Positions 45,241-57,736 of a stretch of 64,000 bases of DNA are shown in pieces. A program made the position numbers and the translations under genes. Within the stretch, counting starts at the first letter, position 1; each line of letters begins with the position of its first letter. Below the pieces are notes generated by a model that worked only from the letters and a program-made list of their open reading frames with translations, searched no databases and had not been told where the DNA came from. The DNA comes from Persicaria tinctoria (Eukaryota > Streptophyta > Magnoliopsida > Caryophyllales > Polygonaceae). The stretch is from the NCBI GenBank assembly GCA_037127255.1, contig JBANSL010000005.1, positions 1,364,001 to 1,428,000 on the forward strand, in the 5' to 3' direction.

Positions 45241-48200
45241 CTATCCGAGAGCATCCTTTCGGATGAGGTCCAGCAGACCTTGATCATTTAGTAAGTTAGG
45301 GTTATTGGAACTGCGTCCAAGGAAGGCGATCCTATCAGCGACACAGTTGCCAGTGCGAAGTATGTGAGAATATGATACTTCCTTAAACCCTTGCAGCATT
45401 ATGGTGATGTCTTTCATAAGAAGTTCTATTTCCCATGGACAGCACTTTCTGTTTTTAAGGTAGTTAATAATAATCAGAGAATCTCCTTCAATAAGAATTT
45501 TTTCCAAGTTAAGTTTTTTGGCTTCAATAATGCCTAAGTGCAGTGCTCTGGCTTCTGCAACTAAAGGAGACTGTTGCCCAAATTTGCTTACGTTAGAAGC
45601 AACCGGTCGTCCATTATGATTTCTAATAATAAATCCACTTGAGCTGTCACTCTGTGTACCCGAAGATCCATCAAAATTTATTTTATGCCATCCAGACGGC
45701 GGTTTCTTCCATTTAGTTTTCTTCCCTATGCCTTTTCCTTGCGACCGAGTTCTTTGAGTTCTCAAGGAGGTTGTGCTATTTTTTGATTCTAACCAATGTG
45801 ACGTAGCTGCTAACCAGTTTTTCAGAGCCTGTTCCGCTTTATGGCGGACGTCCTCGATTGTTGGTGCCTTTTCATTCCTAAACACATATTGATTTCGACT
45901 AAGCCAGATTGTCCACCAGTTTAGTGATAATTGTTGCTTTTCTTTCTGAGATAAGTTATTAGAGAGGATCGTCATTATTGGCCTAATGTCTCGGTTTTTA
46001 TGGATTGAATCGTTGATCAATCCTCTGGTTTTATTATTGAGATTTTTGTAGAAGAAGCTATACTTACATTCACAGAATATGTGCACCTCATCTTCTTCGT
46101 GGTGGTTACAGAAAGGGCAGGCGGCTGGGACGGCAACCCCCCGTTTAGATAATCTTGAAGCTGTTGGTAACCCGTTTTGGCCTAATTTCCAAAGGAAATT
46201 CTTTACTTTGGGAGGGATGTCTTGTTTCCATATCCGGGAATTCTTACGATTTTGTTTGTCGTAGATTTTGTGACAAAGTTATACGCACTTGATGTTGAAA
46301 ACCACCCATTCTTGGCTGGCTCCCGGTAAAGTCTGTCTTCCATACTCGAGATAGGCAGGGGAATAGTCAGAATTTTATTGACAATTTCAATTGGGAGAAC
46401 ACTAGTTAGTCTGTCCCTACTCCATTTACCCTGCTCTATATAAGCATCCACTGTTTCAGTCATATTAGTTTCCTGCGGAGAAATGCAATGTAGCGCCATA
46501 TTTTGGACAGGTCCCCATCTGTCTTCCCAAAATTTAATACTTTTTCCATTTCCAACGACCCAAACCAGGCCGTTCTTGAAGATAGGGATTAGTTTCCTCA
46601 ATTGGGTCCATTGCCAAGAAGCACTTCCATTTGGTAGATAGGATAGAATGTGCTTCGTCTTTATATATTTATGTTGTATAATTCTCACCCACAAATTGTT
46701 CGGGTCAGCCAAAATTTTCCATAATAATTTCAGTTGTAAGGCTTCATTCATATTTTTTGATTTTCTTAGTCCTACACCTCCTGCTTGCTTTGGTTTACAG
46801 ATTCTGTCCCAACTAATAAGAGGCTTATGATTAGAGCCTTTGTTCCAGAAAAAAGATCTATTTATTTTATCCAAATTCTGGTGCATTTTAGGTGGTAACA
46901 TGAAACTCTGCATTGTGTACAATGGTTTTGATGCTAAGTTTGCGCTAATCAAAGTTGCCCTCCCTTGCTGGGACAGAGTATCTGCTCTCCATTTAGATAA
47001 TTGATTCTTAGTGCTAGATATTATATCCTCAAAAGTTGCCTCATTTACCTTACCATTAGTGATTGGACATCCTAAATACTTATCAAGTTTTATTTGGCTG
47101 GAAATGCATAGACAGTTTTCGATCTCCACTATGCGGGACCTTTGGATACCAGAAGTGCATTGAAAAGCAGATTTGTGATAGTTAACTATCTGCCCAGAAA
47201 TTTGATAGTAACGATCTATTGTATTCTTAACATTTTCACAAGCTGACATGTTTCCTTTAGTGAATATAATGATGTCGTCCGCAAAAGCCAAAAAAGGAAT
47301 TTTAGGACCCTCCCGGCCAAAGGGAAAGCCAATCCCACTACTAATCGAAAGAGACTCCAATGTCAGTTTTCTTGCGAGCACCTCAGTGCCAAGTAAAAAC
47401 ATAAATGGTGATAACGGGTCTCCCTGTCTAAGTGCCCGGGACGGGTAGAATATCTCCGTGGGCCCATTATTAACAAGGACCGAAAAGGAGACAGTCGTTA
47501 CACATTCCATAATTAGCCTGGTGAATTTTTCATGGAAACCAAATCTCCTGAGTACTAGCTCAGTGAAACCCCAGTCCACTCGATCATAAGCCTTCTCCAT
47601 ATCTAATTTGATTGCTAACCAACCGTTACTACCCTTCCTAGTTTTAAAGGAGTGGAATATTTCATGGGCAATTAACACGTTATCCTGGATCGCCCTGTCA
47701 GATACAAAGGCCCCTTGCAAAGGGTGAATTAGTTTACCCATTACTGATTTTAATCTTTCAGTTAGAATTTTTGAGATAATTTTATATATTGTGGAACAGA
47801 GGCTTATAGGTCTATAATCCCCTGTTTTGGAGGGATTATCATTCTTTGGCAGGAGTGAAATAAAAGTATGATTTATTTGCTTAAGGATTCTCCCAGAATG
47901 AAAGAATGCTTTGACAGCTCGAGTTACATCATTACCAACAATATCCCAAAATTCTTTATAAAATTCGGCTGTAATGCCATCCGGACCAGGGGATTTATTC
48001 GTTCCAAGACTGAACACAGCACTCTTGACTTCACTATTAATTGGTTGTGCAATTAGTTTTAAATTTTCCTCCATGGTGATGGAAGGGGTGATAAGCTGCA
48101 TATATTCCTCCAAGTAGCTGTTGTTGATTGATGCTTTAGTAAATCTTTTGACAAAGTCATTTTTTATTTCCTTCCTAACATTTTCTTCACCCACAATTTG

Positions 48201-49361
48201 TGTTCCTTCAGCAGACGTGATATTTCTGATATATTTCCTATTCCGTCTGCCCGATGCTACTCTATGGAAGTAGGCAGTGTTTGAGTCCGCAAGTTTTAGA
48301 TGTTTGGACTTCGCACGCTGACTCCAGTACTCTTTTTGGAAAGACAGAAGTCGTTCATTCTTTAAAATTAACCTTTTTTGCTTAATATCATTATTCATTC
48401 GATTTTCTTGTAATTGTATATCTAAAAGTTCGTTTTCTATAGTTGTTAATTGTCAAAATATGTTTCCAAATGTTTTTTTGTTCCAATCTTTTGCTTTTTG
48501 TTTAACAAGTTTTGTTTTAGCCATGATTCTGAACATTATAGAACCAGAGCAGTGGGCTCGCCATGCCTGAGCCACAATGTTCCGGAAGTCTGGTCTTTGA
48601 AGCCACATATTTTCCATTTTGAAGGGCGACGGCTTTATGACATTTGACGATTTTAGATCAATAGTAATTGGACAGTGGTCTAATGATGAGAACGCACCAT
48701 TATGCGTACACAGCTCAGGGAACTTATCAAGGAAACCTCCCTGGACCAGAACTCTGTCTAATTTTTCTAAAATGTTGTCTTCCCCTTCCTCCTTTTTCCT
48801 CCAAGTAAAGCGGTTTCCAGTGGTGGGAATATCTGTAAGGGCACAGAAATCCATAAACTGACTTAATCTGTATCTACGAGCGGTGTGAAACGGAGCCCCT
48901 CCACATTTCTCACTACTGTGTGCAATTTCATTAAAATCCCCAATAACCATACACGGGAGATCTTGATCACAAATTAATTTTGTCAAGAGTTCCCAGAACT
49001 GGTCTTTGTCCTTTATCTGTGGAGGTCCATAGATGAATAGGATAACACCCTTGAAGTTTTTTTCAAAGTTGTGGTATTCTAAACCAATTATTCGTGGTAG
49101 ATGGATTAGAACAGATATTGTTTCGTTTACGAGTGAGTTCTCATTCCATAAGACACCAAGACCCCCGGCCCTGCCGTTACCCGGAGACCAAATTGCATTT
49201 GAAAAACCACTACTTTTCCAAGTTGTTTCTGCTGGAGCTACCTCATATTTTGTTTCTGCTATAGCTATTATCTTAATATGATCATTAATTCTCATTGCAT
49301 TAAGCCCTGCCCAGAAGGTTTTTTTTCCAAATCCACGACAGTTCCAATATCTTATCTTCAT
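45241..49361 (-). pseudogene. LINE ORF2: endonuclease, reverse transcriptase, zf-RVT, RNase H
   Basis: Start MKIRYWNCRGFG at 49361. The endonuclease (exonuclease-endonuclease-phosphatase fold) has AETK, FIYGPP, VIGDFNEI and SLDHCPITI, its metal and catalytic motifs. It stops at TGA (48453-48455) after KKTFGNIF; the same frame goes on 18 codons later into the reverse transcriptase with KSPGPDGITAEFYKEFW, YRPISLCSTIYKI, LDMEKAYDRVDW, LRQGDPLSPFMFLL and FADDIIIF, so the TGA is one nonsense change. Near 46262 a base is missing from an A run; in the shifted frame the zinc-finger region (PPKVKNFLWKLGQNGLP, CPFCNHHEEDEVHIFCEC) continues into RNase H (INFDGSSGTQ, RALHLGIIEA, IEGDSLIIINYL, GNCVADRIA; D-E-D-D present) and stops at 45241. 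About 1370 codons in all. Confidence 0.95.
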
Positions 49362-50198
49362 AGGTAACTACTTTTATGTACACGAAGACAAAGAGTTCTG
49401 TCTTCATATACGACCTTAGTACTCGATAAGTTGTTACAGATTACTCTGAGAGTTGTGAACCCGAATTTTTGGATACACTGGCCTATCCAAAACAATGATC
49501 TTGGAGTACTTGCAGTGGAGATCTCGAAGCATATGAGGTTATGATGTGGGCAAGGAAGTGAATTCTCTATGTTTAAAAGCACTATTATCCAAGTGTTGTC
49601 TCTTGTAAGAGTGGTGTTCATAATAGCTAAACCTTTGGTAGACCTTACAGCTAATATAATTTGCTTAAGTTGTCCACCAAAACTGAGTATTGATACCCCA
49701 TCTGCAAACGAATGTGTTATAGCCACCAACGAAAGGCACACCGTTGGAGCTATAGAAGAAGAATTTGATTTGCCGGTTTGATGGATACTAATGAATTCAT
49801 ACATATGCAGATGATATGCAAACATCCATTTCCATTGATGATACGCAGCCAAAGTTTTACATGACCAGATTACCCATTACAACCTACATTTCCAATTCCA
49901 TCGACAACCAGTAGCCAGAAATTTACAAGGAAAGGCTACAATTAACACCATAAATTGCCAGTACTGACTACACCCAAAGCCATCACCCCACAATACTAGA
50001 TATGAAGGAATACATAGGTCTGGAAATAACAAGCAAAAACTATCATAATGAGCATAGCCAGACATGATCAAAATAAAACCACCAAAAGGACTTGCATACA
50101 TAGGACATAACCTGATAGATGATGGTTTCACAGTTATCATGGCTTGAGGTACAGCACAACCACCAGTGAGTACCTCCACCAGACCGCAGCTGGGCTTA

Positions 50199-51783
50199 TC
50201 ACACATGCTTCCCCTTCTTCTTGCTGCTACCCATCAGACTCACGGTAGAGCAAGCAGAGTCGCCTTCCTCAATCTTGATTTTGTGTTTGGCTGATTCAGA
50301 CAGTGAACTCACAGACACCTCAAGCTGTTCAAACTCACGAGCCATAGAAGGAGATGCATTTGGAGTAACAAAATACTCTTGCAGGGACTCAGCCAGCTTA
50401 CCCGGTTTGCTCAAGTCAGGCAATATGAATTCCACCGAGGGTGGCACGTTCACAAGCATAGCATCAAAATCCGCCTGAGAGAAACCGGGATCAGCAAGCC
50501 CTTCCTCTAGCAGCATCTCCTCCATGAATTCGTCTTCATCGAAATCCAGGTCTTCATCATCAGCCATCCACACAAAAGGATCCGGTTGCGCCTCTGCTTT
50601 TGGGACAATAATCGCATCATTTGGGATCACTGCAGCTCGATTAGGGGAAGCATTGATGGCCAGCGTGGGAGAACCAGTAGGGACACCAGAAACCACCAGC
50701 ACAGGGATCACCGGATTGGTCTCAGAACCGCCAGAAGAAATTGCAGGAGATTTGGAAGAAGATGAATCCGAAGAAAGGGTGACATTCTTACCGAAACAAG
50801 AGAGAATATCAGCCTTGGCATGCCCAAAAGAGGGAGGAGGGACCACCATAGGCCTTTTGCCAGCCACAGTGGACCACCCTCCCTGACCATCATCGCCAGG
50901 AGCTTCACCAGCAGGCACAGTGAACTCCACAGGTGGCTCAACAGGATTAAAATTTGCATTACACAGATGCCTCAGAGAACAGGCTTCAAACAGGTGATCT
51001 TCAGCCCCACAGCTTCCACATCCAAGAGGAAAATCCTCAAACCAAAATGGGGAAGGTTTCAACAATCCCATTCTCATCCACCACACAGACAGACCGACCA
51101 TCAATCATGGTGACATCCACCGAGACACATACCCGAGGGTACCTAAAGCGAGCCCCTTTTGCATTGAAAGCAGCAATGCGGATCACCTCACCCAGCCTGT
51201 TCTCCTAGATGATGTCCCTAAGGATATCATCATGCACATACTTGGACGGAAGACCCGGGAAGCGGATCCAGAGGTCTAGCTTTGTCACCGACTCCTTCCA
51301 GGGATCAAACTCAAGGCGCCAGGGCCTAAGAAGGATCAGCTGGCAGGAGACACGATAGGGGCGATTCTCCCAGACCAGATTGCGATCGGATGCAACATCA
51401 AATCTCAACTCAAACCAATTGTTGGCAATTGGTATGAGTTGATAGCCGCCAGTCAAGAACTTCCAGACATACCTCACCCTTTTCCGGACCTCCTTAGCCT
51501 CAAGGGGATCGCCAATGATTATAGCAAAGAGCGACGACTGGTTGAGCGCCGAAATATTTTCTTGAACCCGCCCTTGAAGAGCCACCAACCTTTCTCTGTT
51601 GATCGTCCGCCTCTTGAATTTTTTCTCCAGTCGAGTCTTTCTGCTTGACTCACCAGCTTCTTTTCCAACAGGGATCTGCTCCTTGAGGTTAACACCCTCC
51701 GGCTGATTGTTTTTCTCAATTTCAGGGGTAGGATCATCTACCACCAGCGGGCTTTTGCCCTTGTTTGCTTCAGATGAAGCCAT
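50199..51783 (-). pseudogene. LINE ORF1: DUF4283 plus CCHC zinc knuckle
   Basis: I place the start at the ATG 51783 (MASSEANKGKSPLVVDD), although the frame is open further upstream to 52464; that upstream part lacks family features and lies in the leader. The DUF4283 region follows (SLFAIIIGDPLEAKEVRKR, FLTGGYQLIPIANNWFELRF, LDLWIRFPGLPSKYVHDDIL). A TAG at 51203-51205 interrupts it; the frame continues ENRLGEVIRIAAFNAKGAR. Near 51060 a shift leads into FEDFPLGCGSCGAEDHLFEA, a CX2CX4HX4C knuckle, then a low-complexity acidic tail (DDEDLDFDEDEFMEEML) and a basic end. Such proteins bind the LINE RNA. Confidence 0.85.
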
Positions 51784-52729
51784 GCTCAAAACACACACAA
51801 ACCAAGAGTTAGCAAGAGAAGATTGTAGGAAAGGGAAGGAAGAGAAAGAAGAGGAGAAGATGTAAGGAGAGAAACCCCACAACCCACCGTTTAAATAGAC
51901 GAGCACGGTAGATCTGGAGCAAGGGAGCGCTATCAAGCACTGCTCCCTTCCGACGGGCAGGCCACACCACCCCATCCCCCAAATCGTGCAACAGTAACCA
52001 AACTTTCCGACACCCCATCGCCAGAGCTCTGCACCAATGGAAATCGGACAGGAGATAGAGTGAGAAGGGTGCGAGCACCTCCAAATCTTCCACGGGGGAG
52101 TTCGATTAGACCAAACCCCAACTAATCTCCACTTTTCAATCCAGAAATTGTACCAACGGGGGGACAAACTGAAGAAATTTGGGATTTGGGAACCTTCATA
52201 CGCAATCAAGGGTTTGGAAAGCACAGAAATCGCCCCCCTTGAGGATCCATCACTAAGATAATGATTGAAACAGGCTAACCCTAGAACGATTTGGATAGGG
52301 TTATCATCTAATTTCAGACGCAAAGAGGAACAATCGTCTTTGATTACAGTACGGAAGAGCAGGCTCAAGAGGAAGGATGCGAAAGGGTGTATTCCAGAGG
52401 ACTTTTCAATGGGAGATGGGGAGGTTTTTTTTCCGGCGCGTAGAGCGCGTACTCTAGTGGCCATTTGGGTTTCTCTCTTTTTTAGGTGTGGTATCTGCGC
52501 ACACGCTTCTTAGTGATGATGGTGCATTAATTTGCTTTCTCTTCTCTTTATACTTGAAATTTGTTATTTTACTGAGCTCTATAAATCTCACTTGGCTTTT
52601 TTTATTCACATGGATGTAGACCAATTTTAGGTGATATTCTTCTTGTGGGTTGGGACACTTTTCTATGCACTCAGTAATGTTGGTGAGGTTAGTTGGATAT
52701 TTCTTGAGATTGGCTTTCTATTCTCAATC

Positions 52730-53450
52730 TGATGGAGGACCATCCCAAGAACCACCCAATGCACCTTGTTTCGGAGATGGACATGAACCTATCACAAGGT
52801 CACGAGCTAAGAAGATAAGAGAGGAGCTTAACGCTTTCATCATCCACCATATGAAGTTGGTGCTACCAAAGGAGCCCGAGGATGATAACATCACATTGCT
52901 TGAAGCTGCACCATTCTCGGGTTCGACTAAGGATGATTCAGCCACCACCCATACTTAGCATTTCATTTGCTTGCTTGTTTTGGACTTAGAGTTTTGGGCC
53001 TTTGTTTGGGTTTAGTAGGTCTTGTTGAGACCTTGTGTTTTGGGCCCTTGCTTTTGTGTTGATTTTCTCTCCTATTATTTAAGGCCTGTAAACTCTCATT
53101 TGAAGGCACTTTGAATCTTGTTAATGAAAACCTAGTTGGTTTCACTCTCCAAAGGTGAGAGCTTCATGGCTTGTGTGCATGTGTGTTGCATCTAGTTCGG
53201 TTGTACTTGGTTTTTGTCAATTTCCCGAAGATTGGTGATTTCGAGATGAGCACAAACCTCCTCCTTGTGCTTCCATGGCCAGCCATGGTTGTGTAAGGTT
53301 GTATAGGGTTGGTTTTGGTGTCATTCAAGTTGGTTCTTGGTGCATTGTCCCAATGGGTCTTCTTGTTGTTCATTAAGGTTGATTCCTCCTATCTTTCCCT
53401 TTCATTTCCCTTTATTTTATTATGTTTTTCATTTTCACTTGGTCAAGCCT
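52730..53450 (+). mobile_element. Ty3/gypsy 3' fragment and LTR part
   Basis: The frame to 52958 contains PITRSRAKKIREELNAF, the motif at the C-terminus of many plant gypsy polyproteins. After the stop come LTR-like sequences (GGGCC(C/T)TTG motifs, TATTATTTAAGGCC as a TATA-like box near 53073). It runs up to the edge of the segmental duplication; the motif TTAAGGTTTAACC at the boundary is shared with copy A. No other pol domains are present. Confidence 0.65.
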
Positions 53451-53934
53451 TAAGGTTTAACCTTCCTTGCTACGTTTTTCTTGTCTCACTTTGCCACCTC
53501 TTTGTGTTCTTGTGAGTCCGAGTCCACAACGTCAAGAAGGCCGGGAAATCAGCGGCTAACCCCGCATCACAATCACAACTTTGGATCATCTCGTTTTTTA
53601 CATGTATTTTATTCCGAGGCAATTAATATATAGCCAACATTATCTATGATTTTTCAGTCAACAAAATCAGGGATACAAAATCCGCATTTTGTTTATTAGT
53701 GCCTAGCTCAGCTCTTATCAAAACTCCGAGCTAATTAAATTTCAAGCATACTTGATGCAGGAATTTTGTGTGAAAAAGAAAGAGAGGACAACCAGAAGAT
53801 CGTGGGAGGTGATGACCATTGAAGGAAGTCATGAAAGGAGAGAATGATAGCTCGAATAGGTGTTGTCGAAGGCGGACGAGGGAAGTAGGAAGGAGGAATG
53901 GGAGGACGACTGCGCTAAAATCTAAATATTTTGG

Positions 53935-54816
53935 GGCCAAATTGCAGAAAACCACCCTTTAAATATGCTGTTTTGCGTGAAACCACCCCTTAAAACGAAA
54001 ATTCCAGAAAACCACCCTTTAAAACCGTTTTGTTTGCAAAGTCACACCCATCACCCAATTTTCGTTAATTAAATGTTAAAGTGTGTGGAAATTTAATTAT
54101 ACCCCTTATTATTATTATTATTTTACTCATTTTAATTGATATTAGTTGATATTTAACTTTTAACATGTTTTTCAAAAGCAAAAAACACTACAAATATAAA
54201 AAAATGTTTTTTTAAATAATTTCATACTTACAAAAAAACTCTATAAAAAATCGATGCGTAATTTATGTTTTATACATATAAAAAAATGTGTAATAGTAGG
54301 GCTACTTGAAGAATTTTTTTTTTTAAAATACTGTTTCATATCGTTTTTATTATTCTAAAAATGTATGTGGAATAGTGAACCTATTTTTAGAATAATAAAA
54401 ACTATATAACATATCATTTTAAAAAAAATTATTTTCTTTGAGTAGCCCTTTAGTAATATACACTTTTTAAAATATACTCCGTATAAAACATCAATCATAT
54501 CTATTTTTTATAGAGTGTTTTTACTGATAATTATGAAATTATATTTCAAAAAATGATATTTTATTAAAAAAATTACTTTTGAAAAACATGTTAAAAGTTA
54601 AATATCAACTAATATTAATTGAAATGAGTAAAATAATAATAATAAGGGGTATAATTAAATTTCCACACACTTTAACATTTAATTAACGAAAAATGGGTGA
54701 TGGGTGTGACTTTGCAAACAAAAAGGGTTTAAAGGGTGGTTTTCTGGAATTTTCATTTTAAGGGGTGGTTTCACGCAAAACAGCATATTTAAAGGGTGGT
54801 TTTCTGCAATTTGGCC
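53935..54816. mobile_element. Complete foldback MULE, inserted only in copy B
   Basis: Starts GGCCAAATTGCAGAAAACC and ends GGTTTTCTGCAATTTGGCC, flanked by ATATTTTGG (53926-53934 and 54817-54825). Copy A has one ATATTTTGG at this place. The halves are inverted copies along nearly the whole 882 bp, meeting near 54375. It has no coding capacity. Confidence 0.95.
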
Positions 54817-55256
54817 ATATTTTGGGGAGAATTGTGCTGCTTAGCCTCTTTAGTTAGGGTTAAATTACGAAAATTATTTTATTTCAATCCTTGAATATAC
54901 TAGATCTTCATCAATAATTTTTTATAACAAAATAAGAACTAAATAAAAATATTTTTACTTCTAATTTTAAAAATCCTCTTGTATATATACTTTATTGAAA
55001 GTTGAATCGTCTTCTAAGTGATTCAATATGCTAACTTCCTTGAAATAAATATATACCTAATAAATATAATATTTATGTTATTCAAAATTATATACACTTA
55101 GTTAGAGCATATCTTATAAATTAATTTATTTTCATGCAAAACAACCCTATATATTTGAAATATGATGGGTTGAAAGGGGAACAAAAATTCGTGAATGAGA
55201 GAAGTTCATAGTTAACCTAAACAAAGAAGTTCATAGAAAAAAGCCTCAATTGAGAA

Positions 55257-55291
55257 GTATGTCCCGTGCATCGCACGGGCATGCTCACTAG
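55257..55291 (+). mobile_element. Helitron 3' terminus, copy B
   Basis: Same hairpin (55263-55279) and CTAG-T end as at 40521. Confidence 0.7.
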
Positions 55292-55774
55292 TTATTTGAA
55301 AAAAGGAAGACAAAGAAAAGTACTCGTAACATTTAAGTCTATACTCCTAAGAAAAGTCAACCTCTCTTATCATCTTTATAACACCGTACCCCCGTCCCAT
55401 AACGGATATAATAAGGATGCACGGAGTGATTTATAAATGATTCAAGCTCTACCCATATCACATGAGCTCTTCCTTTTCAGGCACCAAGTGAGGACAACAG
55501 ACCTGATCGAGAGGGCTAGGTGGCATGGAGGTGCGCCGACAGTATGCTCCGGTACGCTCCTCCCAGAGAGCAGTCTCTGGCTTTAAGCGGGGGAGATTGT
55601 AAGACCCTCGTCTCCACATTGGATACAATAAGGATGCACGGAGTGATTTATAAGTGATTTAAGCCCTACCCATGTCACAACTTGTAGCCTGAAAAGAAAG
55701 AGTTCTCTCCTGGATTTGGTGTGCGACGTGTGATTTTGAGTTCGTTTCTTCGTTTCTGTTGATGAAGGAGTAAG

Positions 55775-55987
55775 AATGGAAGGAGTAGGAATGGAACTCA
55801 GCCGTTCAGAAATCCGGCAGGCCAGAATCCGTGAGAAGAAGATGGAGAAGAAGGAGATGAAATTACTTCTCCCTTGCTCTCTTTGCTCGATCTCTTTGCT
55901 CAATAATTGTAGACCATGTACGAGTTTCCGTTGTCGTTACGAGATCTGTGATTTCTATCTGATTTCATTCTTGATCTACAATTGTTG
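55775..55987 (+). pseudogene. Partial duplicate of the small-gene exon 1, copy B
   Basis: As at 41006, but with KKMEKKEMK and with the first stop changed (TGA to TGT), so the meaningless tail runs longer. Confidence 0.55.
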
Positions 55988-56289
55988 AGAAATCTCAATT
56001 GATGAGTTTTCTAGATTTTCGTTAGTTCCTTGGCATAATATGGTGTTGAGTGGCTTGATTTTTACTTGATTCGGTTGCTCCGAGCCGCGATTATGGCTTA
56101 CGTCGGTGTTTTCGTTCTGATTGCTTGCTGTGATTTTATTGCTTTGCTCGCTTGTTCCGTTTTTGCTTTGATTGTTCCGAGATTCAGCGGTTGTCTCCTA
56201 TTCTAGATCTGGCTGATTCCGATTACTGTGATTTTGTTTCCGCTTGATTTTGAGTTCGTTTCTTCGTTACTGTTAATGAAAGAGTAGAA

Positions 56290-56662
56290 ATGGAAGGAGT
56301 AGGACTCAGCCGTTCAGAGATGCGGCAGGCCAGAAAGAGTGAGGAGAAGATGGAGAAGAAGGAGAGGAAATTACTTCTCCGGAACGCAAACAAGGTTTGG
56401 ATTTATTTTTTTAATTTAGTTCGGTAATTAGCTAGATTAATTAATTAACTTACTGATTTCATCCTTCTTTCTTCTGCAGAATATATTCGTCGATGATCCC
56501 ACTTCGTCCGATTCCACGAAATCCAGCGACGAAGAGGTGGCAAAGGAGAAGAAGCCTAAATAGAGCAAAACTCAGCGCGTTAGAGCAAGACAGAGGACTA
56601 AGAAAAACACTACCCAGAAAAACAAAGTGTTTGATGCGAAATTGGAAGATGAAACTCTGTAG
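56290..56662 (+). pseudogene. Small basic two-exon protein, copy B, same internal stop
   Basis: Exon 1 56290-56394, intron 56395-56479, exon 2 from 56480. It differs from copy A by RKR-to-RKS and NTNK-to-NANK and by a few other bases. The TAG after KEKKPK (56561-56563) is shared with copy A, so it arose before the segmental duplication; the open frame beyond it (to 56662) is also kept in both. Confidence 0.6.
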
Positions 56663-57736
56663 CTGATCTGGAGAAAATAGGGGTTGGGACTTGGGGAAGA
56701 CGATGGCCTATGTTTTGGTTTAATTTGGACTTGAGTCCAAATTAAACCAAAACATAGCCCACATCATCTTCAAAACACAACAAGAGTCGTGCATCGTGGA
56801 TGAATAAAGGAGCGCACGATTAACATCATCTTCAAAGCACAACAACACAATTTTTAACAAGTTACAAAAAACTGGAGATGAAGAAGAACAAGTTTATTCG
56901 GAGTGATTTATAAAGGATTCAAGACCAACCCATAGAATACAATTGAGGACTCAAGATCTAGGTGAGGATAACGGACTTGAAAGAGCTATGTGGTTATAAA
57001 ATAGTATGCTTTGTGATATGTATTCTACTGATCTAGTGATATGTGGTTATTTCTTCAAGTTTTGATAATTTTCTGCGATTGCCGATTGTGTCTGTGAAAC
57101 CATTCCAACTGCTGTAAAATTAGTTTCACCAAAAATGAGCACATATTAACTTCATTTATAAATTACTGTATTATAATTTAATATATTATTGTCATCGAGC
57201 AACAAAAATATATTTATATTATATTATTAACAGTGTTTGACAATATAATATAGTATTTTATTTTTGGTGAAACTAATTAAAATAACTCAATCTTTGGAGA
57301 GGTGTTAAAAAAATATCCCCACCTTTCAACGGTAAGAAAAATAATCCGACCTTTGGAGGAGATGGTAACAAAATATCCCAAGTCATTTTTCCGACCATAA
57401 ATCGAGTCAAAACAATGGTATAAAATTTGTTAAATGATCTCATTATCATTCAAATAAGTCAACATCCAAAATTCACCAAAATCCTAACTTCATCAATTAT
57501 ATGTCATTATTTTTGCTCATAATTATAGTCGTAAAAACAATTGGAATACTTTGTTACCACATCTGACAATAAGGCCCGTTTGGCACAACAACTTATACAT
57601 CATAAGCACTTATCCATTATCAGCAGCTCTTTATAAGCAAATTAGTATTGGGCCTGTAGGGCTTGTGTGTTGGTATTGGGCCTGTAGGGCCTGTGTTGTT
57701 ATTGGGCGTTTGTGCCCAGTTTCAATTAAACATAAA

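Larger units (their letters stand above)
45189..52512 (-). mobile_element. Near full-length LINE (L1-type) with 16-bp target duplication
   Basis: Flanked by GTGATGATGGTGCATT at 45173-45188 and 52513-52528. On the minus strand: 5' region 52512-51784 (about 730 bp), ORF1, spacer 50198-49362, ORF2, and a short 3' end closing in an A-rich tail (plus-strand T-rich 45189-45210). 7.3 kb, the size of complete plant L1 elements. Four inactivating changes are visible: a stop and a frameshift in ORF1, and a stop and a frameshift in ORF2. Confidence 0.93.

Noticed and set aside
50524..50886. Plus-strand frames opposite LINE ORF1
   Set aside because: Complement of the acidic, serine-rich ORF1 tail; composition explains the open frame.
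51784..52464. Upstream extension of LINE ORF1 starting MATRVRALRAGKK
   Set aside because: Lies in the 5' leader of the LINE and lacks family features; the ATG at 51783 begins sequence typical of the ORF1 N-terminus.
54840..55260. Short direct repeats such as (AAT)n or ATTT runs as a CRISPR-like array
   Set aside because: No regular repeat-spacer structure anywhere in the window, and this is plant nuclear DNA.
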